DNA of 64,000 nucleotides from positions 10,341 to 74,340 of the forward strand of contig CAXTSE010000015.1 of assembly GCA_964246985.1 (NCBI GenBank). Reading direction: 5' to 3'. Position numbers and translations under genes: made by a program. Under the pieces are notes generated by a model that had not been told where the DNA came from, made no database searches, and saw only the letters and a program-made list of their open reading frames with translations. Positions 44,604 through 53,608 of this stretch are shown here, in pieces; position 1 is the first letter of the stretch, and each line of letters begins with the position of its first letter. This stretch comes from CAXTSE01 sp964246985. Its GTDB lineage: Bacteria; Actinomycetota; Actinomycetes; Actinomycetales; Microbacteriaceae.

Positions 44604-45920
44604 CTAAGCCGAGGCCGCGGCTGTCGAGACCGCGCGCGCGGCCGTGAAGCCGGCCTCGAGATCGGCCGTGATGTCGTCGATGTGCTCGAGCCCGACCGAG
44701 AGCCGCACCAGACCGGGGGTGACGCCGGTCGTGAGCTGCTGCTCGGGGCTGAGCTGCGAGTGGGTCGTCGAGGCCGGGTGGATGATGAGGCTGCGCACAT
44801 CGCCGATGTTGGCCAGGTGGCTGAACAGCGTGACGTTCTCGACCAGGGCGCGGCCGGCATCCACCCCGCCCTTCAGCTCGAACGACACGACGGCGCCGAC
44901 GCCGCGCGGGGCGTACTTGTTGGCAGCCTCGTACCAGGGGCTGGACGGCAGGCCGGAGTAGTTGACCGAGGCGACGTCGGGGTGGTTCTCGAGCCACTCG
45001 GCGACGAGCTGCGTGTTCTGCACGTGGCGCTCGATGCGCAGGGACAGCGTCTCGATGCCCTGGATGAGCGAGAACGCACTGTCGGGCGACAGGGCGGCGC
45101 CTGTGTCGCGCAGCAGGGTCACGCGGGCCTTGATCACGAATGCGATGGCGTCGCCGACGGCCGCCGTGTAGCTCGCCCCGTTGTAGGACGGGTCGGGCTC
45201 GGTGAGACCGGGGAACTTGTCGACGTTCTCGCTCCACGCGAACTTCCCGCCGTCGACGATGACGCCGGCGATGACCGTGCCGTGGCCGCCGAGGAACTTG
45301 GTGGCCGAGTGCACGACGATGTCGGCGCCGAACTCGAAGGGGCGGATCAGGTACGGGGTGGCGATCGTGTTGTCGACGATCAGCGGCACCTTGTTGTCGT
45401 GCGCGATGCCGGAGACCAGCTCGAGGTCGAGCACGTTGATGCGCGGGTTGCCGATGGTCTCGGCGAAGAAGGCCTTCGTGTTGGGGCGCACTGCGGCCGC
45501 CCACTCGGCGGCGTCGTCCTGGTTCTCGACGAACGTGACCTCGATGCCGAGCTTCGCGAGCGTGTACTTGAAGAGGTTGTAGGTGCCGCCGTAGATCGAG
45601 CTCGACGAGACGATGTGATCGCCCGAGCCCGCGATGTTGAGGATGGCGTAGGTGATCGCCGAGGAGCCGGAAGCGACGGCGAGCGCCGCCGTCCCGCCCT
45701 CGAGGGCGGCGATACGCTGCTCGACGACGTCGGTCGTCGGGTTCATGAGGCGCGTGTAGATGTTGCCGAACTCGGCGAGCGCGAACAGGTTCTTGGCGTG
45801 ATCGGTGCTGTTGAACACGTACGACGTCGTCTTGTAGATCGGGGTGGCCCGTGCGTTGGTCACCGGATCGGGCTGTGCTCCAGCGTGGATCTGGTTGGTC
45901 TCGAACTTCCAGTCGGACAT
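44604..45920 (-). CDS. metY: O-acetylhomoserine sulfhydrylase (PLP enzyme)
   Basis: 438 residues. Cys/Met-metabolism PLP fold: NIYTRLMNPTTDVVEQRIAALEGG, DNTIATPYLIRPFEFGADIVVHSATKFLGGHG (PLP lysine in TKF) and the C-terminal VRLSVGLEHIDDI. It makes homocysteine directly from O-acetylhomoserine and sulfide. GAGGAA lies upstream of the ATG. The 130-nt gap to the divergent PadR gene holds palindromes described separately. Confidence 0.95.
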   Translation of the reverse strand: MSDWKFETNQIHAGAQPDPVTNARATPIYKTTSYVFNSTDHAKNLFALAEFGNIYTRLMNPTTDVVEQRIAALEGGTAALAVASGSSAITYAILNIAGSGDHIVSSSSIYGGTYNLFKYTLAKLGIEVTFVENQDDAAEWAAAVRPNTKAFFAETIGNPRINVLDLELVSGIAHDNKVPLIVDNTIATPYLIRPFEFGADIVVHSATKFLGGHGTVIAGVIVDGGKFAWSENVDKFPGLTEPDPSYNGASYTAAVGDAIAFVIKARVTLLRDTGAALSPDSAFSLIQGIETLSLRIERHVQNTQLVAEWLENHPDVASVNYSGLPSSPWYEAANKYAPRGVGAVVSFELKGGVDAGRALVENVTLFSHLANIGDVRSLIIHPASTTHSQLSPEQQLTTGVTPGLVRLSVGLEHIDDITADLEAGFTAARAVSTAAASA

Positions 45921-45944
45921 CGTCGTTCCTCACATCTCGGGGCG

Positions 45945-45987
45945 GTTGCCTGTGGCGACAGTAGGCCTGGCCGCGGCCAGGGGCAAC
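45945..45987 (-). promoter_or_regulatory. Structured or palindromic leader element upstream of metY
   Basis: On the minus strand: GTTGCC, then the 16-bp palindrome CCTGGCCGCGGCCAGG (45966-45981), then a short TGT/ACA hairpin, then GGCAAC, closing a three-way-like fold about 25 nt before the metY start. It could be an RNA leader element or a DNA operator. It matches no riboswitch class I recognise. Confidence 0.4.
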
Positions 45988-46027
45988 GGTGCTCGCAATG
46001 AGCCGTAACAGACCATTTGACACACGT

Positions 46028-46049
46028 GACTACTCGTGTGAGAGTAGTC
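46028..46049. promoter_or_regulatory. PadR operator overlapping its own promoter
   Basis: Perfect 8-bp inverted repeat GACTACTC-GTGTGA-GAGTAGTC ending 2 nt before the PadR GTG. A -35-like TTGACA is at 46017-46022. A second, interleaved inverted repeat CACACG/CGTGTG spans 46021-46040. Confidence 0.7.
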
Positions 46050-46051
46050 GC

Positions 46052-46615
46052 GTGTCGTCCATCCGCCTGTACATCCTGGGCGCCCTCGATCTCGAGGGCG
46101 ACATGCACGGGCACCAGCTGCGGCAGCTCGCCGAGATGGAGCACATCGACAACTGGGCCGACGTCACAGTCGGCGGGCTCTACGGTGCGCTCAAGCGCCT
46201 GAACACCGAGGGGCTGATCGCCGAGGTGCGGGTCGAGCGGGAGGGGTCGTACCCCGAGCGGCAGGTGTGGACCATCACCGACGCCGGCCGCGCGGCCCTG
46301 GCCGAGCTGCGCGTCGCCGGACTCACCGAGGTCGTCATGAAGCCCGATCCGTTCGATCTGGCGATGTCGCGACTCGACCTCGAGCGCACCGACGCCCTGC
46401 CCGCCATCATCGGCGAGCGCATCGGGAGGCTGCGGGCGATGCTCGCCGAGGCCGACCTGCACGACAAGTCCTTCGCCCAGTACCTGAGCCTCGGCGAGAA
46501 GCACATCATGCGGCACAAGGCCGACCGGCTGCGCGCCGACATCGCCTGGCACGAGGATCTGCTCGCCATGCTCCCCGACATCATCACCGACGAACTCTCC
46601 CGAAAGGCCCCCTGA
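46052..46615 (+). CDS. PadR-family transcriptional regulator
   Basis: 187 residues from GTG. PadR winged helix (RLYILGALDLEGDMHGHQLRQLAEM; VTVGGLYGALKRLNTEGLIAEV; YPERQVWTITDAGRAAL) and a helical Vir-like C-terminal domain. The start is placed after the palindrome at 46028-46049; an in-frame ATG at 45998 would make the operator coding. The MFS gene starts 3 nt after its stop, so it probably regulates the pump and itself. Confidence 0.88.
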   Translation: MSSIRLYILGALDLEGDMHGHQLRQLAEMEHIDNWADVTVGGLYGALKRLNTEGLIAEVRVEREGSYPERQVWTITDAGRAALAELRVAGLTEVVMKPDPFDLAMSRLDLERTDALPAIIGERIGRLRAMLAEADLHDKSFAQYLSLGEKHIMRHKADRLRADIAWHEDLLAMLPDIITDELSRKAP

Positions 46616-46618
46616 CCC

Positions 46619-48121
46619 ATGTCCTCGTCCACCTCCACCTTCGCCGCCCCGGCGCCCGACGCCACCTCGGTGCCTCGGCGCACGTGGCTCGCGCTCGCCG
46701 TGCTCATCCTCGGCATCGCCATGGCGCTCATCGACACCACGATCGTCAACGTCGCGCTGCCGACCATCCGCGACAGCCTCGACGCCTCCGAGGCGACGCT
46801 GTCGTGGATCATCTCGGGGTATGCGCTCGCCTACGGGCTCGCGCTCATCCCGGCCGGCCGCATCGGCGACCGGATCGGGCACCGCTGGGTGTTCATCGTC
46901 GGCCTCACCGGATTCACCATCGCGAGCCTCGCCTGCGGAATCGCTCAGGACAGCGCGTCGCTGATCGTGGCACGCGTGTTCCAGGGGCTCTTCGGCGGCA
47001 TCTTCTTCCCGCCTGTGACCGCGCTGATCCAGCTGATGTTCCCGCCTCGGATGCGCGGGAAGGCGTTCGCCATCATGGGCGCCACGATCGGCTTCTCGAC
47101 CGCGCTCGGCCCGCTGGTCGGCGGCCTCCTCATCGAGGCGCTCGGCGAGACCGACGGCTGGCGCTCGATCTTCTTCGTCAACCTCCCCTTCGGGCTGATC
47201 GCCGTCGTGGCCGCGCTCATCCTCCTGCCGCGCAGTGCCGAGAAGCAGGAGACCAGCGGCATCGACCTCATCGGGTTCGTGCTGCTCACGGCCTCGCTGG
47301 TCGCGATCCTCGTTCCGCTGATCCAGGGACAGGATGAGGGCTGGCCGCTCTGGACCTACCTGTCGCTCGCCGGCGGGATCGTGCTGCTCGTCGTCTTCGC
47401 GCTCTGGGAGCGGTTCACCGCATCCCGAGGTCGCACGCCGCTCGTGCCCCCGCACCTCTTCGCGCACGCCTCGTTCACCGGCGGCGTCATCCTCGCGTTC
47501 GTGTACTTCGCCGCGTTCACGAGCATCTTCTTCACGGTCTCGATCTTCTGGCAGAGCGGGCTCGGGCACACCGCGCTCGAGTCGGGCCTCGTGTCGATCC
47601 CGTTCGCGATCGGGTCGATCGTGGGCGCATCGCAGAGCAACCGCCTCGCGGAGCGCCTCGGGCGGTCGGTGCTGGTGCTCGGCACGGGGCTCGTCGCCAT
47701 CGGCCTCATCGCCACGTGGCTCGTGCTGCTGCTCATCCCGGCCAGCGACCTGACCAACTGGGAGCTTCTCGGCCCGCTCCTGGTCGCCGGCCTCGGCAGC
47801 GGCCTCTTCATCGCCCCGAACGCCCAGTTCATCGTGGCGACGGTCGACCGTGCGGAGGCGGGCGCCGCATCCGGCGTCATCGGCACGGTCCAGCGCATCG
47901 GCTCGGCGGCCGGTATCGCGATCATCGGGTCGATCTTCTTCGGCAACCTGGTGATCCCGACCGACGCGCCGCCGGCGGCGACGGTCATCGCCGACGCGTT
48001 CGGCCAGAGCGCCACCCTGGCGCTGATGGCGAGTGCCATCTTCGCGGTCGTGGCCTTCGCCCTCGTGTTCACGCTGCCGAAGCGCATCTCCCGTGGCTAC
48101 GAGGTGCCGCGCGGCGAGTAG
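46619..48121 (+). CDS. DHA2-type MFS drug efflux transporter
   Basis: 500 residues, 14 helices. The signature IDTTIVNVALPTIRDSL in helix 1 and GRIGDRIGHRW (loop 2-3) place it in the EmrB/QacA group. It forms an operon with the preceding PadR gene. The substrate is probably a phenolic or other toxic compound sensed by PadR (inference). Confidence 0.88.
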   Translation: MSSSTSTFAAPAPDATSVPRRTWLALAVLILGIAMALIDTTIVNVALPTIRDSLDASEATLSWIISGYALAYGLALIPAGRIGDRIGHRWVFIVGLTGFTIASLACGIAQDSASLIVARVFQGLFGGIFFPPVTALIQLMFPPRMRGKAFAIMGATIGFSTALGPLVGGLLIEALGETDGWRSIFFVNLPFGLIAVVAALILLPRSAEKQETSGIDLIGFVLLTASLVAILVPLIQGQDEGWPLWTYLSLAGGIVLLVVFALWERFTASRGRTPLVPPHLFAHASFTGGVILAFVYFAAFTSIFFTVSIFWQSGLGHTALESGLVSIPFAIGSIVGASQSNRLAERLGRSVLVLGTGLVAIGLIATWLVLLLIPASDLTNWELLGPLLVAGLGSGLFIAPNAQFIVATVDRAEAGAASGVIGTVQRIGSAAGIAIIGSIFFGNLVIPTDAPPAATVIADAFGQSATLALMASAIFAVVAFALVFTLPKRISRGYEVPRGE

Positions 48122-48132
48122 CCGCGGCGCCG

Positions 48133-49299
48133 CTACTCGGTGCGCCGGGATCCCGTGGGGTCGGTGCGCAGCGAGCCGGTGGTCGGATGCCGGTCGGTGC
48201 GTGCGCGGGGATCCTGCGCGCCGCCGGCCGGCTTCTTCGTCTCGTCGAGAGGACGGAACAGCCAGTCCGGCTTCGGCTCGATGAGCGGGCGGAAGACGCG
48301 GCGCACGAGCGGGGAGCTGAGGGCGATCGCGATCGCGATCGAGGCGAACACCATCGTCAGCAGCCAGACCCCCGAGGAGTGGTCGTCGCGCAGGATGCCC
48401 GACTCGCGGATCGGGTAGAGCACGAAGCTGTGCAGCAGATAGACGTACATCGTGGCCTGGCCGAACGCGGTGAAGATCATCTCGCGCCGCGGGATCAGAC
48501 TGTAGAACGCCGCGCTCAGCACGACGGCGAGAGCCAGGAAGCCGAGCCGGAGGAACCCCGACCACCAGTCGATCTCGTGGTACGAGCCGTCGTAGAAGAA
48601 CCAGTCCTTGAGCTGGAAGTCACGGAACGCCTGCACGTTGACGAGCACGACCGTGAGCCAGACCGCGAACACGGCCGCGGCCGCGATGCGCACCATCACC
48701 ACGGTCGACGTCGCCGCGGAGCGCCAGCGGTCGACGATCTTCCAGTGCCGCAGGTACCAGCCGAGGAGGAAGAACGGCAGGATGCCGATGGCCCGCGACA
48801 GGGAGAACGTCGAGTCGACGTTGGCGACGTAGCCCACGCCGACGGACATCAGCACGGCCCACAGCATCGGCCAGCGCAGCATTGCCAGATACGGCAGCAC
48901 GACGCGGAACAGCGCGAGCGCGAGCAGGAACCAGAGGGTCCAGTGCGGCTCCGTCAGGTTGAGGCCGGGGTCGCCCTCGACGATCCACTGCACACCCGAC
49001 CAGAGGAACTGCATGATCAGGTACGGGATCAGGATGTCGGTGACGATCTTGCGCATCTGCCGCTGACCGGGCGGGCTGGCCTTGGTGAAGTAGCCGCTGA
49101 TGATCGCGAACGCGGGCATGTGGAACGCGTAGATCACGAGGTACAGCGCGAGCGCGTTGTTGGAGTCGGTCGTCTGCCGCTGGATCGCGTGGCCCATCAC
49201 CACGAGCACGATCGTGCCGAAGCGCGCGTTGTCCCAGAACGGGATGCGCACGCGGGGCTTCTGCGTGGGCACGCTGGCCGGGGGAGCGTCGGCGGTCAT
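48133..49299 (-). CDS. Acyltransferase-3-like membrane protein
   Basis: 388 residues, about 10 helices. IPFWDNARFGTIVLVVMGHAIQ holds the early Arg/His pattern of acyltransferase-3 enzymes (RxxxxxxVxxxH), with AFHMPAFAIISGYF next, as in fucose 4-O-acetylase-like proteins. It probably O-acylates a cell-surface glycan. The last 30 residues are charged (DETKKPAGGAQDPRARTDRH). TAGGCT lies 7 nt before the ATG. Confidence 0.8.
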   Translation of the reverse strand: MTADAPPASVPTQKPRVRIPFWDNARFGTIVLVVMGHAIQRQTTDSNNALALYLVIYAFHMPAFAIISGYFTKASPPGQRQMRKIVTDILIPYLIMQFLWSGVQWIVEGDPGLNLTEPHWTLWFLLALALFRVVLPYLAMLRWPMLWAVLMSVGVGYVANVDSTFSLSRAIGILPFFLLGWYLRHWKIVDRWRSAATSTVVMVRIAAAAVFAVWLTVVLVNVQAFRDFQLKDWFFYDGSYHEIDWWSGFLRLGFLALAVVLSAAFYSLIPRREMIFTAFGQATMYVYLLHSFVLYPIRESGILRDDHSSGVWLLTMVFASIAIAIALSSPLVRRVFRPLIEPKPDWLFRPLDETKKPAGGAQDPRARTDRHPTTGSLRTDPTGSRRTE

Positions 49300-49330
49300 C
49301 GCAGTCAGCCTACGTTGGGATACTGGACCC

Positions 49331-50107
49331 ATGGCGAGACGTGTGGTCGTGACAGGGGCGAGTTCGGGCATCGGCGAGGCGACGGCGCGCCTGTTCGCGA
49401 GTCGCGGGTGGGACGTCGTCGGGGTCGCCCGGCGCGCGGATCGGCTGGCGGCGCTGGAAGCAGCCCACGGCATCCGCACCGTCGTCGCCGACCTCACGGA
49501 CCAGGCCGACGTCGACCGCGCCCGTGACGAGATCGCCGCCGGGGGACCGGTGCACGCCCTGGTCAACAACGCGGGCGGGGCGTTCGGGTCGGCGAGCGTG
49601 GAGGCCGGCGACCCGGAGGACTGGCGCCGCATGTTCGACGTGAACGTGCTCGGCACCAAGCGCATGATCACCGCGATGCTGCCCCTGCTGCGCGACGGTG
49701 CGCGCGCGGACGGGCACGCCGACATCCTCAGCATCACCTCGGTCGCGGGCCACGAGGTCTACGAGAACGGCGGCGGCTACAACGCCGCCAAGTTCGCCGA
49801 GCACGCGCTCATGGCGGTGCTGCGGCTGGAGCTCGCGGGCGAGCCGCTGCGCGTCATCGAGGTCGCACCGGGCATGGTCAAGACCGCCGAGTTCGCCTCC
49901 GTGCGCTTCGCGGGCGACCTCGAGAAGGCCGCCGCCGTCTACGCAGGCGTCGGCGATCCGCTCACGGCCGACGACGTCGCCGAGGCGATCGTCCATGCCA
50001 TCGAGCTGCCGGGGCACGTCAACCTCGACCTCGTGACCGTGCGTCCTGTCGCCCAGGCGGCGGCGCACAAGGTCATCAGGCAGGCGCTGGTCGCGAAGAG
50101 CCTCTAG
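49331..50107 (+). CDS. Short-chain dehydrogenase/reductase
   Basis: 258 residues. Rossmann motif TGASSGIGEA, NNAG (LVNNAGGAF), catalytic Ser (SITSVAGH) and YNAAK. NADP-type residues (RRADR) follow beta-2. Close in pattern to YdfG-like 3-hydroxy-acid dehydrogenases, but the substrate is uncertain. GATACT lies 6 nt before the ATG. Confidence 0.88.
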   Translation: MARRVVVTGASSGIGEATARLFASRGWDVVGVARRADRLAALEAAHGIRTVVADLTDQADVDRARDEIAAGGPVHALVNNAGGAFGSASVEAGDPEDWRRMFDVNVLGTKRMITAMLPLLRDGARADGHADILSITSVAGHEVYENGGGYNAAKFAEHALMAVLRLELAGEPLRVIEVAPGMVKTAEFASVRFAGDLEKAAAVYAGVGDPLTADDVAEAIVHAIELPGHVNLDLVTVRPVAQAAAHKVIRQALVAKSL

Positions 50108-50112
50108 TCACC

Positions 50113-50133
50113 CGACGCCCGAGACGGGCGTCG
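50113..50133 (+). terminator. First of two hairpins after the SDR gene
   Basis: CGACGCCCG-AGA-CGGGCGTCG, a perfect 9-bp stem starting 6 nt after the SDR stop. Confidence 0.6.
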
Positions 50134-50147
50134 GTGCTGGCGTCGCG

Positions 50148-50174
50148 GCGAAGGTCAGAAATGACCTTCGCTTT
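50148..50174. terminator. Second hairpin, shared by convergent genes
   Basis: GCGAAGGTCA-GAAA-TGACCTTCGC followed by TTT: a perfect 10-bp stem with a GNRA-type tetraloop on the plus strand. It lies against the stop codon of the convergent MFS gene (50174), so it can end transcription from both sides. Confidence 0.8.
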
Positions 50175-51619
50175 CAGCTCCAGCGCGCCGGCTCGACATC
50201 GGCGAACGCGAGCTTCGGCACGAAGAAGAGCGCCACGGCCGCGGCCAGCGCTCCGAGGCCGCACACCAGCCAGACCGTGACGTAGCCCGAGAAGCTCGCC
50301 GCGGTCCCGACCGCCGCGACGGCGCCGGTGGCCAGCACGATCCCGAAGACGGCGGAGGCGAACGAGCCGCCGATCGTCTTCGTCGTGTTGGTGAGGCCGG
50401 CGGCGATGCCGGTCTGCCCGCGCGGAGCGGCGGCGGCGGCGGCTGCGGGGAGGGCGGCGACCAGGGCGCCCGATCCGATGCCCGCGATCACCATGTTCAT
50501 GATCACCTGCCAGGTGGTGTCGTGGAGGGGCAGGAAGAGCAGGTAGCCGGCGGCGACGAAGAACGCGGCGACGATGAGGGCGATGCGGGGCGACGTGCGG
50601 CGGGACAGGATCGGGAACAGCACGGCTCCGACGATCATCGCGACGAGATACGCGCCGATCAGGTACGAGATGACGTCGGATTCGAGCCCCAGTCCGTAGC
50701 CGACCTCGCTTGGATCGGTGCCCGCGAAGGTGCTGAGCGGAGCCTGCGCGCCGAGGACGCTGATGCCGAACAGGGCCGCGGTGAGCAGCACCGGCCACAT
50801 CGTCGGCTGAGCGACGACGCGGAGGTCGATCGCCGGATCCTTCTGCCGCAGCTCGAACCTGCCGAAGGGGATGAACGCCAGCACGCCGATCGCGATGAGC
50901 GCCCACACCCACCAGGTCTCGGGTCCGTTGATGCGGAGGAAGGTGAGGCCGGAGGTGATGAGCAGCAGCGCGACCGTCAGCAGGGCGAACCCGCCGACGT
51001 CGAGGGTGCGGCCGGGTACCGGCTCCGACTCGGGCACGCCGAACAGGATCGCGAAGAACACCAGGGTGACGCAGATCGCGGGTGCGAAGAGCGTCAGCGT
51101 CACGTCCTCCGAGACGGCGCGGAACACCCGGCTTCCGCCGAGCGCGCCGATGATCGCGCCCGCCTCGAGTGCGACCACGAGCAGTCCTGCCGCGCGGCGG
51201 GTCTGCGAGGCGCCCGTCGAGGTGCGGCGGCCGCGGTCGAAGATCAGTGCGACCTCGAGCGGCAGCCAGACGACGTAGAACCCCTGCAGCGCCCAGGCGA
51301 TCAGGAAGCTCGTGAAGTCGCCCGCGAATGCGAGCCACCAGGTGGCGCCGGCCGTCAAGGCGGTGGAGAGCAGCAGGATGCGCTTGTGGCCGATCATGTC
51401 GCCGAGCTTCGCGAGCACCGGCACCACGAGCGCCGACAGCAGCAGCTGCGCGGCCTCGAACCAGTTGAAGTCGGCGTCGCGGATGCCGAGGTGCTCGACC
51501 AGGTCGGGGATCAGCGGCACATAGAACCCCTGCAGGATGCCGCTGGTCAGCTCGACCAGGAACAGGAAGCCCACCAGCGAGAAGGTGATGGCGCCGACCG
51601 ACCGCGGATCCGTTGTCAT
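50174..51619 (-). CDS. MFS transporter
   Basis: 481 residues with 14 predicted helices (FLFLVELTSGILQGFYVPLIPDLVEHLG at the start; AKLGDMIGHKRILLLSTAL in loop 2-3), a DHA2-like layout. TAGCAT lies exactly 6 nt before the ATG on the minus strand (51626-51631), back to back with the promoter of the phosphoribosyltransferase gene. No dedicated regulator is adjacent. The substrate is unknown. Confidence 0.84.
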   Translation of the reverse strand: MTTDPRSVGAITFSLVGFLFLVELTSGILQGFYVPLIPDLVEHLGIRDADFNWFEAAQLLLSALVVPVLAKLGDMIGHKRILLLSTALTAGATWWLAFAGDFTSFLIAWALQGFYVVWLPLEVALIFDRGRRTSTGASQTRRAAGLLVVALEAGAIIGALGGSRVFRAVSEDVTLTLFAPAICVTLVFFAILFGVPESEPVPGRTLDVGGFALLTVALLLITSGLTFLRINGPETWWVWALIAIGVLAFIPFGRFELRQKDPAIDLRVVAQPTMWPVLLTAALFGISVLGAQAPLSTFAGTDPSEVGYGLGLESDVISYLIGAYLVAMIVGAVLFPILSRRTSPRIALIVAAFFVAAGYLLFLPLHDTTWQVIMNMVIAGIGSGALVAALPAAAAAAAPRGQTGIAAGLTNTTKTIGGSFASAVFGIVLATGAVAAVGTAASFSGYVTVWLVCGLGALAAAVALFFVPKLAFADVEPARWS

Positions 51620-51652
51620 GAACGGATGCTAGTGGCGCGCTAGCGTGGACGC

Positions 51653-52156
51653 GTGAGCGACGAGCGCGAGATCCTGACCTATGAGCTGTTCGGCACGGCG
51701 GCCCGCGAGCTGGCCGAGCGCATCGCCGCAGACGGCTTCCGGCCCGACGCGATCATCGGCATCGCGCGCGGCGGGCTCACCCTGGCCGGGGCGCTCGGCT
51801 ACGCCCTCGACGTCAAGATGCTCGGCAGCCTGAACGTCGAGTTCTACACCGGCGTGGGCGAGACCCTCGAGGCGCCGATCGTGCTGCCCCCGACCCTCGA
51901 TCAGGACTCGCTCGCGGGCAAGACCATCCTGCTCGTCGACGATGTCGCCGACTCGGGCCGCACGCTGAAGCTCGTCGTGCAGCTGCTGCAGGCGGGCGGC
52001 GGCGAGGTGCGCACGGTGTGCCTCTACTCGAAGCCGGGCACCGTCGAAGAGCCGTACTACGTGTGGAAGCAGACCGCGCAGTGGATCATGTTCCCCTGGA
52101 GCTCGGAGGGTCCCGTCGCGTATCCGGGCGAGGTGGCGCGCCCGGCCGAGGGTTAG
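51653..52156 (+). CDS. Phosphoribosyltransferase-domain protein
   Basis: 167 residues. Type-I PRTase core with the PRPP loop TILLVDDVADSGRTLKLV and IIGIARGGLTLAGALGYAL. The C-terminal WKQTAQWIMFPWSSEGPV resembles xanthine/hypoxanthine-type PRTases of actinobacteria. The base it uses is not certain. GTG start exactly 6 nt after TAGCGT. Confidence 0.85.
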   Translation: MSDEREILTYELFGTAARELAERIAADGFRPDAIIGIARGGLTLAGALGYALDVKMLGSLNVEFYTGVGETLEAPIVLPPTLDQDSLAGKTILLVDDVADSGRTLKLVVQLLQAGGGEVRTVCLYSKPGTVEEPYYVWKQTAQWIMFPWSSEGPVAYPGEVARPAEG

Positions 52157-52166
52157 GCCGAGCGCG

Positions 52167-52895
52167 GTGAGCATCCACCTGGTGGGGGGCGGCTGGAGCG
52201 CCGACGGCGACCCGGATGTCACGACCGGCTTCCTGGAGGAGGCTGCCCAGCGCGCGGCGGGCAGCGGCCGCATGGTCCCGCGCATCGGCATGCTGTTCGT
52301 CGTCGACGAGGGCGTGCCCTCGGAGCAGTACCGTGTCGGATACCCGCAGTCCTTCACGCGGGTGGCCGCCTGCGACCCCGTCGTCACGGTCGCCGAGGGC
52401 GGAGCCGGGTTCGACAGCTCGGTGCTCAACGACATCGACGCCCTGGTGATCGGGGGAGGGCTGACCCCCGCCTATCTGGCGGCCGTCGATCCGCTCATGG
52501 AGGAGATCCGGCTGCTGGTCGCCGACGGCCTGCCGTACCTCGGCTTCTCGGCGGGCGCGATGATCGCCGCCGATCGCGCGATCATCGGCGGCTGGCTGCT
52601 CGACGGCACGCCGGTCTGCCCGGAGGAGACGTCGGAGGATCTCGTCGAGCTGACGATCGAGGAGGGTCTCGGGCTGGTCGATCTCGCGATCGACGTGCAC
52701 GCGGCGCAGTGGGGCACGCTCGGGCGGCTGGTCGCGGCGACCGAGGCCGGACTGCTGCCGGGCGGCGTGGCCATCGACGAGCGCACTGCCCTCGTCGTCT
52801 CCGACGACAGCCTGCGGGTGGTCGGCGCCGGGCATGTCTGGCAGGTGCTCGCCGACGAGTCGGGAGCGGTCGTCGTGGGAACCCTGGCGTCATGA
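52167..52895 (+). CDS. Peptidase S51-like (dipeptidase E/cyanophycinase fold) protein
   Basis: 242 residues. Nucleophile elbow GFSAGAM (Ser in GxSAG), preceded by DIDALVIGGGLTPAYLA and followed by DVHAAQWGTLGRL. It has the class-I glutamine-amidotransferase-like fold of the S51 family. It may cleave Asp-containing peptides; the substrate is unproven. Linked to ung by an ATGA overlap. Confidence 0.8.
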   Translation: MSIHLVGGGWSADGDPDVTTGFLEEAAQRAAGSGRMVPRIGMLFVVDEGVPSEQYRVGYPQSFTRVAACDPVVTVAEGGAGFDSSVLNDIDALVIGGGLTPAYLAAVDPLMEEIRLLVADGLPYLGFSAGAMIAADRAIIGGWLLDGTPVCPEETSEDLVELTIEEGLGLVDLAIDVHAAQWGTLGRLVAATEAGLLPGGVAIDERTALVVSDDSLRVVGAGHVWQVLADESGAVVVGTLAS

Positions 52896-53575
52896 CCGCA
52901 CCGCGCCCACTGAGCGAGCTGGTGGATGCCGGCTGGGCTCGCGCTCTCGAGCCCGCGGCCGAGCAGGTGGCCGTGATGGGCGACTTCCTGCGGGCGGAGG
53001 TGGCCGCCGGGCGGCCGTACCTGCCGGCCGGGGAGAACGTCCTGCGCGCGTTCCGGGCGCCGTTCGACGACGTGCGGGTGCTCATCGTCGGACAGGACCC
53101 GTATCCGACGCCGGGCCACCCTGTGGGACTCTCGTTCTCGGTCGACCGTGCCGTGCGGCCCGTCCCGCGCAGCCTGCAGAACATCTACCGCGAGCTGCGC
53201 GACGATCTCGGCGTCCCGCCGCCGGCCCACGGCGACCTCACCGACTGGACCGCTCAGGGTGTCATGCTGCTCAACCGGGTGCTGACCGTGCGATCCGGCG
53301 CCTCCGGATCCCATCGCGGGAAGGGCTGGGAGGCGATCACCGAGCTGGCGATCCGCGCGCTCGTCGCGCGGGATGCGCCGCTCGTCGCGATCCTCTGGGG
53401 CCGCGACGCGGGAACGCTGCGGCCGCTGCTGGGGGAGACGCCGATTGTCGCGTCGGCGCATCCGAGTCCGCTCTCCGCGTCGTCGGGCTTCTTCGGATCC
53501 CGACCCTTCAGCCGCGCCAACGCGCTGCTCGAGGCGCAGGGCGGCACGCCCGTGAACTGGGCGCTCACCCCCTGA
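52892..53575 (+). CDS. ung: Uracil-DNA glycosylase
   Basis: 227 residues. Family-1 UDG motifs: water-activating GQDPYPTPGHPVGLSFS and the minor-groove loop HPSPLSAS, with LLNRVLTVRSG between. It removes uracil from DNA. It is translationally coupled to the upstream S51 gene, an unusual pairing that is probably only organisational. Confidence 0.96.
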   Translation: MTAPRPLSELVDAGWARALEPAAEQVAVMGDFLRAEVAAGRPYLPAGENVLRAFRAPFDDVRVLIVGQDPYPTPGHPVGLSFSVDRAVRPVPRSLQNIYRELRDDLGVPPPAHGDLTDWTAQGVMLLNRVLTVRSGASGSHRGKGWEAITELAIRALVARDAPLVAILWGRDAGTLRPLLGETPIVASAHPSPLSASSGFFGSRPFSRANALLEAQGGTPVNWALTP

Positions 53576-53608
53576 CCGCAGTCCGGTCTCGCGCGTAGGA
53601 TCGTCCCG

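Noticed and set aside
45921..46020. SAM riboswitch (SAM-I or SAM-IV) before metY
   Set aside because: A GGCAAC string and hairpins are present, but the conserved core and pseudoknot of known SAM classes cannot be laid out in the short leader. It is kept only as an unclassified structured element.
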